Shown here piece after piece: positions 15,706 through 22,530 of a DNA stretch of 26,110 nucleotides. The notes under the pieces are model-generated. The model saw nothing but the letters and a program-made list of their open reading frames with translations, made no database searches and had not been told where the DNA came from. The stretch covers positions 1 through 26,110 of the forward strand of contig JAMCQY010000255.1 of NCBI GenBank assembly GCA_023381945.1, in the 5' to 3' direction. Source of the DNA: Deltaproteobacteria bacterium (GTDB taxonomy: Bacteria > Desulfobacterota > Desulfobaccia > Desulfobaccales > 0-14-0-80-60-11). Every line of letters starts with the position of its first letter. Position 1 is the stretch's first letter. The position numbers and the translations under genes were made by a program.

Positions 15706-15712
15706 AAGCGGA

Positions 15713-15789
15713 ACCACCAAGACACCAAGGACACCAAGATTTACCAAGAAAAAATTAAGCCCTGACTGTACCGTCAGGGCTTAATTTTT
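15713..15789. repeat. CACCAAG tract plus terminator hairpin, left copy
   Basis: Four ACCAAG-type units are followed directly by the 17-bp terminator stem at 15750-15789. The same order, inverted, is found at 16271-16352. The two copies frame the GxxExxY gene. Confidence 0.8.
15750..15789. terminator. Bidirectional intrinsic terminator
   Basis: A perfect 17-bp stem, AAAAATTAAGCCCTGAC / GTCAGGGCTTAATTTTT, with a 6-base loop and U-tracts on both strands. It serves yciO on the plus strand and the GxxExxY gene on the minus strand. Confidence 0.93.
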
Positions 15790-15834
15790 ATTTGATGAAA
15801 TTTTGTGCTTTTGGGATCCTTAGTGGTGAAGGTT

Positions 15835-16233
15835 TTACAGAACAATTCGTTTGATGCCATCCTTAATGCGAGTCACGTTGAAATTGATCAGTAAACCAAG
15901 ACGGAGTCCTGAGAGTTTCAGATATGTCAATAATTGAGAAATATGAATTGGCAAAATTGCCTCTACCGTTTTAAGCTCTATAATTATTGATTCTTCAACG
16001 ATTAAATCAGGGCGCAATCCAGACTCAAGGCGGATATTATCATATAAGACTGGTAAAGCAGGTTGCCGGACAAAATTAATTCCTTTCTTAGTTAATTCGT
16101 GAGCCAAACAGATTTCGTAGACACTTTCTAATAAACCAGGTCCTAAAGCCGAATGAACCTTGAAACCTGCATCGACAATCTCTCGAGCTATTAAATCCAC
16201 TTGCGGAGGAATTGGAATTTTAATATGGTTCAT
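15835..16233 (-). CDS. GxxExxY protein (PD-(D/E)XK nuclease-like fold)
   Basis: The 132-residue protein belongs to the GxxExxY family (PDDEXK_3). The name motif is seen as GLLESVYE in HSALGPGLLESVYE. A nuclease-like core follows with LRPDLIVEESIIIELKTVE, which gives the Asp and the Glu-x-Lys. The C terminus SGLRLGLLINFN is typical. Members are common in environmental bacteria and their biological role is not established, although the fold is that of DNA-cutting enzymes. I choose the ATG at 16233 over a TTG at 16242; no clear ribosome-binding site is present for either. The gene is much more AT-rich than its surroundings and is framed by two inverted CACCAAG-terminator repeats, which hints at acquisition as a unit. 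Confidence 0.9.
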   Translation of the reverse strand: MNHIKIPIPPQVDLIAREIVDAGFKVHSALGPGLLESVYEICLAHELTKKGINFVRQPALPVLYDNIRLESGLRPDLIVEESIIIELKTVEAILPIHISQLLTYLKLSGLRLGLLINFNVTRIKDGIKRIVL

Positions 16234-16270
16234 TTTTAACAATTACCATCATGGCAACATAGGAACCAGG

Positions 16271-16313
16271 AAAAAATAAAGCCCTGGCGATTTTTGCCAG
16301 GGCTTTATTTTTT
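16271..16313. terminator. Bidirectional intrinsic terminator
   Basis: Arms AAAAAATAAAGCCCTGGC and GCCAGGGCTTTATTTTTT with the loop GATTTTT. It would stop transcription leaving sppA on the minus strand, and isolates the GxxExxY gene. It is closely similar in design to 15750-15789. Confidence 0.9.
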
Positions 16314-16352
16314 TTCTTGGTGAACCTTGGTGCTCTTGGTGTCCTTGGTGTT
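16271..16352. repeat. CACCAAG tract plus terminator hairpin, right copy (inverted)
   Basis: The terminator stem (16271-16313) is followed by CTTGGTG units to 16352, the mirror image of 15713-15789. Read on the minus strand, the order of the CACCAAG units, the A-rich joint and the GCCCTG stem is the same as in the left copy. Confidence 0.8.
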
Positions 16353-16387
16353 AAAATCTTCCACTCGTGAAAGGCGGCCGGTTTTCC

Positions 16388-17284
16388 CTACCTGAACCAC
16401 GACGGCAGAAAGGCCGGGTGCGGATAGCTGAGACCCACCAGGTTGCTCAAGGTCTGTTCGGCGTCTTCTCCCGTGAGCAACCGCAGCAGGGAAAAACCCT
16501 CCTTTTGAGGATAGACCGCCTGCACCTTGCCTTTGATGCCGCCCAGGCGCCCGGCTTTTTCGATGGCGTCCTGCACGTTGCCAAACTCGTCCACCAGGCC
16601 CACCTGTTTGGCCTCTTCGCCGGTATAGACCCTGCCTTCGGCCAGAGACTTCATCCGTTCCACGGGAATTTTGCGGTTACGGGCCACATCGCTGATGAAC
16701 TGCTGGTAGATATTATCCAGCAGGTGCTGCATGTATTCCTTCTCTTCCGCGGTCATGGGCCGGAAAGGGGAACCCACATCCTTGTAGCGTCCTGATTTCA
16801 GGGTGAAGAAGTCGAGGCCGACCTTTTTGGTCAACTCCTCCACGTTGGTGAATTGCATGATCACCCCGATGCTGCCGGTGGCGGTGCCTCTATTGGCCAT
16901 GATCAGGTCAGAGCCGCAGGCGATGTAGTAGCCTCCCGAGGCGGCTACTGTCCCCAGAGAGGCTACGATCTTTTTCTTGCGCTTGATTTTCTCCACCTCG
17001 CGCAGGATTTCCTGGGCCGGGCCCACCGCGCCTCCGGGTGAATCAATGCGCAGCACAATGGCCTTAATGCCATTGTCATCCCGAAAACGATCCAGTTGCT
17101 TAATGATAGTCTTGCCGTCGGCCAGAACTCCTTTGATCTCTACCACGCCCACCTTGTCCCGGTTGGTCAGCAGCTTATCTTTGCCCATAAAATTATAGAT
17201 AATGACCGTCAGGCCCAGGAAGAAGAACACCACGAGAGCAGTGATGAGACAACCGCTTAACAAGGGATGCGATTTCATCGCCAT
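16388..17284 (-). CDS. sppA: Signal peptide peptidase SppA, short form
   Basis: The 298-residue membrane serine peptidase degrades signal peptides left in the membrane. An N-terminal membrane helix lies at about residues 11-33 (ITALVVFFFLGLTVIIY). The catalytic Ser is in GTVAASGGYYIACG, and the catalytic Lys in LKSGRYKDVGSPFRPMT. IVLRIDSPGGAVGPAQEI is the substrate-cleft segment typical of the ClpP-like fold. The size fits the single-domain SppA seen in many bacteria, not the 67-kDa double-domain form of E. coli. The start lies 5 bases after the rpsA stop codon, so the two genes are in one operon. A start at the second Met (MKSHPLL) is equally possible. Confidence 0.94.
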   Translation of the reverse strand: MAMKSHPLLSGCLITALVVFFFLGLTVIIYNFMGKDKLLTNRDKVGVVEIKGVLADGKTIIKQLDRFRDDNGIKAIVLRIDSPGGAVGPAQEILREVEKIKRKKKIVASLGTVAASGGYYIACGSDLIMANRGTATGSIGVIMQFTNVEELTKKVGLDFFTLKSGRYKDVGSPFRPMTAEEKEYMQHLLDNIYQQFISDVARNRKIPVERMKSLAEGRVYTGEEAKQVGLVDEFGNVQDAIEKAGRLGGIKGKVQAVYPQKEGFSLLRLLTGEDAEQTLSNLVGLSYPHPAFLPSWFR

Positions 17285-17289
17285 GGTTT

Positions 17290-19122
17290 TTATCCGTTGT
17301 TCTTAGTCTGCTTCTCTTCCATGGTTTCCCGGATCAGGTCGCCGATGTTGGTGGTTGCCTCGGTGCGGGAATGCATATAATCCCGGTAATGGGACTGCTC
17401 CTCGTCGGTCTCCAGCTTGCGGATGCTTAGGCCGATGCGGCGTTCGGTGGCCGAGGCGTGAATCACCTTGGCCCGGATGACGTCGCCCACCTTAAGGCCG
17501 GCCATCTTCTGCTTATCCCGGCCCAACTCGGAGATATGGATCAGACCTTCGATTCCTTCTTCAACTTCCACGAAGAGGCCGAAGTCCGTAATATTGGTAA
17601 TGGGGCCGGAGACCGCGGAGCCCACAGGGAACCGCTCATCAATGGTCTGCCAGGGATTGGGGCTCAGGTCCTTGATGCTCAGGGAGAAGCGCTCGTTCTC
17701 CTTGTCGATATACAGGACCTTGGCCTGCACCACCTGACCCTTTTTAAAGAGCTCCGAGGGGTGCTTGAAGCGCTTGGTCCAGGAGATGTCGGAGATGTGC
17801 ACCAGGCCGTCGATGCCTTCATCGATGCCGATAAAGATGCCGAAATCGGTGATATTCTTGATCTTGCCTTCGATTACCGAACCCACCGGATACTTCTCGC
17901 CGATGACTTCCCAGGGGTTGGGCTCCACCTGCTTCAGGCTGAGCGAGATGCGCTTGCGGTTGGGCTCCAGTTCCAGGACGGTGGCTTCGACCATGTCGCC
18001 GACGGTAAGGACCTGGGAAGGATGTCGGATCTTGCGGGTCCAGGACATCTCGGAGATGTGGATCAGGCCTTCCACGCCCGGCTCCAGCTCCACGAAGGAG
18101 CCGTAGTCAGTGAGGCTCACCACTTTGCCGGTGACCCGGGCGCCGAGGGGATATTTTTCCTCCGCCAGGGTCCAGGGATCGGGGGTCAGCTGCTTCAGGC
18201 CCAGGGAGATGCGCTCCTTTTCCCGGTCGAAGCTCAAGACCTTGACGGAGATGGTGTCGCCGACCTTGAAGAGGTCGGCGGGGTGGCGCACCCGGCCGTA
18301 AGACAGATCGGTGATATGCAGCAGGCCGTCCAGGCCGCCCAGATCCACGAAAACGCCATAGTCGGTGATGTTTTTGACCACGCCCTCCAGGACCTTGTCC
18401 TCTTCCAGGGTGGCCAGCAGGGTGGCCTTGGCTTCGCCCTTGGCCTTCTCCAGCATGACCCGGCGGGAAAGCACCACGTTGCGCCGCTTACGGTTGAACT
18501 TCAAGACCTTGAAGGAGAGCTTCTCGCCGATGAGATGGTCGGTATGACGCATGGGGGCCAGGTCCACCTGGGAGCCGGGCAGGAAAGCGATGATGCCGCC
18601 CAGGTCCACGCTTAGTCCGCCTTTGACCTTGGCGACGATGGTGCCCATTACCTCGCCTTCATGGTGGTAGGCATAGCTGACCTCTTCCCACACCTTGATC
18701 TTCGAGGCTTTGTTTTTGGAAAGCATGAGCGCGCCTTCTTCATCTTCCCGGCTCTCCATCAGGGCTTCCACTTCATCCCCCACCCTGGCGGTGATTTCGC
18801 CTTCCGGGGTGGTGAATTCATGGATGGGAATCTGGCCCTCGGATTTGTAGCCGATATCCACCATGACGAAGTCCTTGGTGATGGAGACGATGTGGCCCTT
18901 GACCACTTCGCCTTCCTGAACCCGCCGCAGGCTCTCTTCGTAGAGTTCGCTCATGGATTCCATGTCCGACATCTCAGGCATGGCCTCGGCTTGTGAAGTC
19001 TCCTCCATCGAGGCTTCCGCCGCAGCTGTCGGCGCCGAAGCCTCGGCTTCGGGTTGCGGCCGGGTCTCGACTTCCTCCGGCTGGGTGTGGTTAGTCAGTT
19101 TGTTGTTTTCCATACCGTCCAT
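17290..19122 (-). CDS. rpsA: 30S ribosomal protein S1
   Basis: The 610-residue protein carries six S1 RNA-binding domains in tandem, starting at about residues 71, 155, 245, 330, 415 and 505, each with a VxGxVxxITDYGxFV-like core. S1 binds mRNA on the 30S subunit and helps initiation. The N terminus has an additional acidic, low-complexity stretch of about 55 residues, rich in Glu, Ala and Pro (for example EEVETRPQPEAEASAPT), before the first domain; E. coli S1 (557 residues) lacks this. The ATG at 19122 follows GGGGTCAACCTAAC; an ATG three codons later is an alternative. The order hisC-cmk-rpsA-sppA resembles the cmk-rpsA pairing seen in many proteobacteria. Confidence 0.97.
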   Translation of the reverse strand: MDGMENNKLTNHTQPEEVETRPQPEAEASAPTAAAEASMEETSQAEAMPEMSDMESMSELYEESLRRVQEGEVVKGHIVSITKDFVMVDIGYKSEGQIPIHEFTTPEGEITARVGDEVEALMESREDEEGALMLSKNKASKIKVWEEVSYAYHHEGEVMGTIVAKVKGGLSVDLGGIIAFLPGSQVDLAPMRHTDHLIGEKLSFKVLKFNRKRRNVVLSRRVMLEKAKGEAKATLLATLEEDKVLEGVVKNITDYGVFVDLGGLDGLLHITDLSYGRVRHPADLFKVGDTISVKVLSFDREKERISLGLKQLTPDPWTLAEEKYPLGARVTGKVVSLTDYGSFVELEPGVEGLIHISEMSWTRKIRHPSQVLTVGDMVEATVLELEPNRKRISLSLKQVEPNPWEVIGEKYPVGSVIEGKIKNITDFGIFIGIDEGIDGLVHISDISWTKRFKHPSELFKKGQVVQAKVLYIDKENERFSLSIKDLSPNPWQTIDERFPVGSAVSGPITNITDFGLFVEVEEGIEGLIHISELGRDKQKMAGLKVGDVIRAKVIHASATERRIGLSIRKLETDEEQSHYRDYMHSRTEATTNIGDLIRETMEEKQTKNNG

Positions 19123-19197
19123 GTTAGGTTGACCCCCTGTTAGTTTGTACCAGTTAATGGTTTATTTTTGCTCCGGCTCTTAACCGGCTTAGTTCCT

Positions 19198-19887
19198 TTA
19201 TTTGTTTCGGTTTCCCTGTCTTGGTCCTCTAATATGGGTGAGACAAAGGGAACTTACTTCATCCACTGTCAAATCTGTAGTATCGATGACCGTGGCCCCG
19301 TCTGGTATTTGAAGCGGCGCCGCCTCTCTGGTTTTGTCCTGCAGGTCCCGGGCGGCCAATTCTCGCATAACCACCTCAAGGGTAGGCGGATGATCATTTT
19401 TCTGCCAGTCGTTTAACCGCCGTCGGGCCCGGGTGCGCAAAGCCGCATCCAGATAAAACTTGAACTCCGCCTCCGGAAAGACCGCGGTGCCCTGGTCCCG
19501 GCCGTCGGCCACCACGCCGCCGTTTCTGGCCAGCCAGCGCAGGTGTTCCGTGACCCACTGGCGCACCACCGGCAATTTGGCCACCAGTGAGGACCCCCGG
19601 CTCACTTCCGGGGTGCGGATTTCCTCCCGCACCTCATGATTGTCAATCAGCAGGTGGAACCCCGTCCCATCAGCCCGCAGCTCCGGCCTAAAGCCCGGCA
19701 GAAAAGCGGCCAGGGCGGCGGAATCGCTCAGATCGAGCCCCAGCCGTCCGGCTTGCCAGGCCACGGCCCGGTAAAGGGAACCGCTGTCCAGATATAAATA
19801 GTGCAGGGATTGAGCCAGCCGCCGGCCCACCGTGCTTTTGCCGGCGCCGGCCGGACCGTCGATGGTGATAATGGCCCCTTTTCCCAC
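19198..19887 (-). CDS. cmk: Cytidylate kinase
   Basis: The 229-residue enzyme phosphorylates CMP and dCMP to the diphosphates using ATP. The P-loop is IDGPAGAGKSTVGRRLA. LYLDSGSLYRAVAWQA gives the CMP-binding Asp/Ser-Leu-Tyr segment (usually DTGAMYR). VADGRDQGTAVFPEAEFKFYLDA corresponds to the DGRDxGTxVxPxAxxKxxxxA signature. RRLNDWQ and the C-terminal VIDTTDLTVDEV complete the family. The GTG start at 19887 immediately abuts the hisC TGA, so translation is probably coupled. The final residues (LTHIRGPRQGNRNK) are slightly basic. Full length for the family. Confidence 0.96.
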   Translation of the reverse strand: MGKGAIITIDGPAGAGKSTVGRRLAQSLHYLYLDSGSLYRAVAWQAGRLGLDLSDSAALAAFLPGFRPELRADGTGFHLLIDNHEVREEIRTPEVSRGSSLVAKLPVVRQWVTEHLRWLARNGGVVADGRDQGTAVFPEAEFKFYLDAALRTRARRRLNDWQKNDHPPTLEVVMRELAARDLQDKTREAAPLQIPDGATVIDTTDLTVDEVSSLCLTHIRGPRQGNRNK

Positions 19888-21003
19888 TCAGCCGTTCATC
19901 CCCAATACCTGATGCAAAGCTTCGAGGAAGCGCCGGTTCTCCTGCGGCAAGCCCACGTTGACCCGGATATGGTCCGGCAGCCCGTAGGCGTCCATGGCCC
20001 TGATAATGACTCCCTGGCGCAGCATGGCCTGAAAAACGGCCTGCCCCTTCTTAGGCACTCGAATTAAAATGAAATTGGCCTGGGAGGGCAGATATTCCAA
20101 ACCGAGGCTTTTTAATCCCTGGCAAATCTCGGCTTTGCCGGTATGCACCAGTTCCAGGGTCCGGGCCAGAAAGTCGGTGTCGGTCAGCGCCGCCCGGGCG
20201 GCCATTTGGGCCAACCGGTTAACGTTAAAGGGCATCCGCAGGCGATTCAGGCAATCGATCAATTGGCTGGGGCCGTAGCCGTAGCCGATTCTCAAACCGG
20301 CCAGGCCGTAAGCCTTGGAAAAGGTGCGCAGCCCCACCAGGGGCCGGTCTTCGTTCAGATAAGTCAGGCCGGAGGGCACCCGGGGGTCGTCGGCAAAGTC
20401 AATATAGGCCTCATCCAGGACCACGGTGACTTCGGCCGGCAGGGCAGCCAAAAACGCCTCCCATTCCTCCCGGTAAAAAACGGTGCCAGTGGGGTTATTG
20501 GGATTGTTCAGGATAATCAGACGGGTTTGGGAATTGACGGCCTGGGCCACGGCCGAAAGATTCACCCGTAAATCCTTCAGAGGCACCGGGCGGAAAATGC
20601 CGCCCACGGCCTTGGTGATCAGGCCGTACATTAAAAAGGTGTGGGTGGTGCTGAGCACTTCGCCGCCGGCGGGCACCAGGGCCCGGACCAGCAGGTCCAG
20701 AATCTCGTCGGAACCGTTGCCCAAGATGAGTTGCTGCGGGGAGAGCCCCAATTGGGCGGCGAGGTCCTTTTTCAGGTAATAGGCGTGGCTGTCGGGGTAA
20801 CGGTGCAGGCTGGAAAGACCCGCCTGTACGGCGGCCAGGGCCTTGGGGGAAGACCCTAAAGGATTTTCGTTGGAGGCCAGCTTGATGGCGCCGGTGATGC
20901 CTAATTCACGTTCGAGTTCTTCCAGGGGCTTGCCGGCCTGGTAGGGCGTCAGTTGCGTAAGGTGTGGCAGAAGTTGACAAATGAGCGGTTTGCTGGCTGC
21001 CAT
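19888..21003 (-). CDS. hisC: Histidinol-phosphate aminotransferase
   Basis: The product of 371 residues is a PLP-dependent class I/II aminotransferase that acts in histidine synthesis and may also serve in aromatic amino acid synthesis. TPYQAGKPLEELERELG opens the domain, followed by IKLASNENPLGSSPKA. The PLP site Lys is in RTFSKAYGLAGLRIGYG. Other family marks are NGSDEILDLLVRA, NNPNNPTG and LDEAYIDFA, the Asp and Tyr that contact PLP. The ATG at 21003 (MAASKPLICQL) is chosen; a TTG at 21018 with GGAAG upstream would add five residues. It heads the hisC-cmk-rpsA-sppA set. No other his genes are present, which is common for hisC in this kind of context. Confidence 0.94.
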   Translation of the reverse strand: MAASKPLICQLLPHLTQLTPYQAGKPLEELERELGITGAIKLASNENPLGSSPKALAAVQAGLSSLHRYPDSHAYYLKKDLAAQLGLSPQQLILGNGSDEILDLLVRALVPAGGEVLSTTHTFLMYGLITKAVGGIFRPVPLKDLRVNLSAVAQAVNSQTRLIILNNPNNPTGTVFYREEWEAFLAALPAEVTVVLDEAYIDFADDPRVPSGLTYLNEDRPLVGLRTFSKAYGLAGLRIGYGYGPSQLIDCLNRLRMPFNVNRLAQMAARAALTDTDFLARTLELVHTGKAEICQGLKSLGLEYLPSQANFILIRVPKKGQAVFQAMLRQGVIIRAMDAYGLPDHIRVNVGLPQENRRFLEALHQVLGMNG

Positions 21004-21018
21004 AGGTGTTAAGACCAA

Positions 21019-21395
21019 GGACTTCCGGGGCCTGAAGGGCTGGGGCTAAAGGAGTGATGGGGTGAGCGGTTAGGTGCGGTGGAAAGACTGAAAATTTAAG
21101 CCAAACCTGCATCCCCGCTATCCTGATTATGTTGTGCGGGGATTGCTCCTTTACCCTGTTTTGCTAGTTAATTAAGCCGGTTATCCTTGGGAAGAACTCC
21201 TTTATTACCAGGGCGCGCCTGGGCTGCAAGTTAATTTAATAATTTTTACAGCAAAATGATAAAAAAAGCAAGCCTTCTCTTTAAGTTATAGGTCTGAGGT
21301 CAGGAAAAATCTATCGGCAACCAACTGCTGCCTGTTGTTGACCCGCAGCGCCGTTCCTGTTAGTCTGACGAGAGACTTCGCCATCGGGGGCTCCC
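21019..21395. other. Divergent intergenic region between hisC and the corrinoid-protein-like gene
   Basis: About 370 bases without a convincing gene. It holds the likely promoters for the two divergent genes and an AT-rich section (21229-21290). No tRNA, riboswitch or dispersed hairpin repeat is seen. Confidence 0.6.
21202..21229 (-). promoter_or_regulatory. Possible promoter for hisC
   Basis: On the minus strand TTGCAG (21229-21224), 16 bases, TAATAA (21207-21202). The spacer contains the GC-rich near-palindrome CAGGGCGCGCCTGG. It is about 200 bases from the hisC start, so the match may be fortuitous. Confidence 0.3.
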
Positions 21396-22022
21396 ATGCT
21401 TTATGCCAATCTATATATCGACCGGATCGACCTCGCTCCGTACCTGAGCCCGGAGGACTGCCGGGGCGCCGGGATGGCGAATGCCGCCCAACTGGCGGCA
21501 AAGTTTAAGAAGGGCGCCCTCCGCCTGGATGATTGCCCCGGCCTTTCAACTGCCAGGCGCGCCGCCCTGGACCTGGCCCTGCGAGCCGAAGAGGTCCTGC
21601 CCAAGGTGCAGTCCCTGGAGTTTCCCCGGCCGCTGAACCCCTCGCTTTTCGAGCTTAACGATCCCGGCCCCGGCGCCCCGCTGCTGGTCACCGGCAACAG
21701 CGAATTCACCCTGACGGTGCTCACCGGTCTGCTGGCCCTGACCGTCAGCCCCTTTTTCCTGCTACAGGTGGATACCCGGGGGGACACTGCCGACATGTCC
21801 ATGATTTACCGGAGCTTCACCCCCCAGCGCCTGGACCAGGCCCTGGAAACGCAGAAACTGGCCGAACGGCTCAGCCACCGGGAACTGATAATCCCCGGGG
21901 TGCTGGCCCCGATGAAGGAAGAACTGGCCGGCTACCTCACCGGCTGGACCATCCGGCCGGGCCCCATCTGCGCCGCGGAATTGCCCCTGTTCCTGGGGGA
22001 TAAATGGCAGGCGCTGCCGTAG
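21396..22022 (+). CDS. Small corrinoid Fe-S protein-like protein (AcsC/CdhE C-terminal-type domain with degenerate cluster motif)
   Basis: The 208-residue protein has two parts. Residues 16-50 (YLSPEDCRGAGMANAAQ, then KGALRLDDCPGLS) align with the small [4Fe-4S] motif of the acetyl-CoA synthase gamma subunit (usual form CGECGxxTC, then DCP). Only Cys22 and Cys47 remain, while the second and third ligands are Ala25 and Ala30. Residues 90-200 resemble the C-terminal corrinoid-contacting domain of that subunit, with LLVTGNSEFTLTVLTG, DTRGDTADMSMIY, HRELIIPGVLAPMKEEL and IRPGPICAAELPLFL. The central TIM barrel that binds the methyl-pterin partner is missing (the full subunit is about 440-450 residues). 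It could be a corrinoid-binding or scaffold protein; the function is unknown. The TAG stop is the first three bases of a palindromic repeat. Confidence 0.65.
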   Translation: MLYANLYIDRIDLAPYLSPEDCRGAGMANAAQLAAKFKKGALRLDDCPGLSTARRAALDLALRAEEVLPKVQSLEFPRPLNPSLFELNDPGPGAPLLVTGNSEFTLTVLTGLLALTVSPFFLLQVDTRGDTADMSMIYRSFTPQRLDQALETQKLAERLSHRELIIPGVLAPMKEELAGYLTGWTIRPGPICAAELPLFLGDKWQALP

Positions 22023-22077
22023 GGGCGGACCCATGTGTCCGCCCTTTGAGGGGCGCACACACGGGTGCGCCCCTACG
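22020..22077. repeat. AGGGGCGGACCC double palindrome
   Basis: Two hairpins in a row, GGGCGGAC-CCATGT-GTCCGCCC and GGGGCGCAC-ACACG-GGTGCGCCCC, ending CTACG. The left end supplies the stop codon of the preceding gene. It is related to the element at 10384-10408. Confidence 0.75.
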
Positions 22078-22176
22078 CTTGCTCACTTTTTTTACATCTT
22101 GCGCTTGCCCCCGGCTCCTTTAGGGCCTATATATTAGAACGATTACAAAATCTGCAATATCCTGGAGCAGTTGCCG

Positions 22177-22530
22177 ATGAAAACTATTCTGGTGGTGGAT
22201 GACGACGAGCCTATCCGCATGCTGTTGCAGGAAGAGTTGCAAGACGCGGGGTATAATGTCCTCGTGGCCACCAATGCCCGGGACGCCCTGAAGATGGTGC
22301 AGGAGGAGGCCCTGGATCTGGTCATCCTCGACATTCGGATGCCCGGCATGGACGGCCTGGAGGCTCTGCCCCGCATTTTGGGCCTGAAAGAGGGCCTGCC
22401 GGTGATCCTCAATACCGCCTATACCCAATATCAGGAGAGCTTCATGAGTTGGGCGGCCGACGCCTACGTGGTGAAATCCTCGGATCTCACCGAACTCAAG
22501 GCCAAAGTCAAAGAATTGATCAAGGAATGA
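22177..22530 (+). CDS. Single-domain response regulator (CheY-like receiver)
   Basis: The 117-residue protein is a receiver domain without output domain. From the ATG at 22177 (MKTILVVDDDEPIR), the acidic pocket is Asp8-Asp10, the phospho-acceptor is Asp52 in VILDIRMPGMDG, the switch Thr is Thr80 in ILNTAY, and the conserved Lys is Lys100 in YVVKSSD. All active-site residues are present, so it should be phosphorylated by a histidine kinase, none of which is in the window. GGAG lies nine bases before this ATG; a TTG at 22171 is a less likely start. The stop codon overlaps the glgC start in ATGA, so the pair is co-translated. A role in adjusting glycogen synthesis is inferred from this coupling only. 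Confidence 0.93.
   Translation: MKTILVVDDDEPIRMLLQEELQDAGYNVLVATNARDALKMVQEEALDLVILDIRMPGMDGLEALPRILGLKEGLPVILNTAYTQYQESFMSWAADAYVVKSSDLTELKAKVKELIKE

Noticed and set aside
15713..16352. CACCAAG units as a CRISPR array
   Set aside because: The units are only 7-9 bases apart with no unique spacers of 25-40 bases, and no cas genes are nearby.
17458..18615. Plus-strand open frame of 385 residues opposite rpsA
   Set aside because: It is the antisense reading of the repeated S1 domains, which makes it look repetitive; rpsA is certain.
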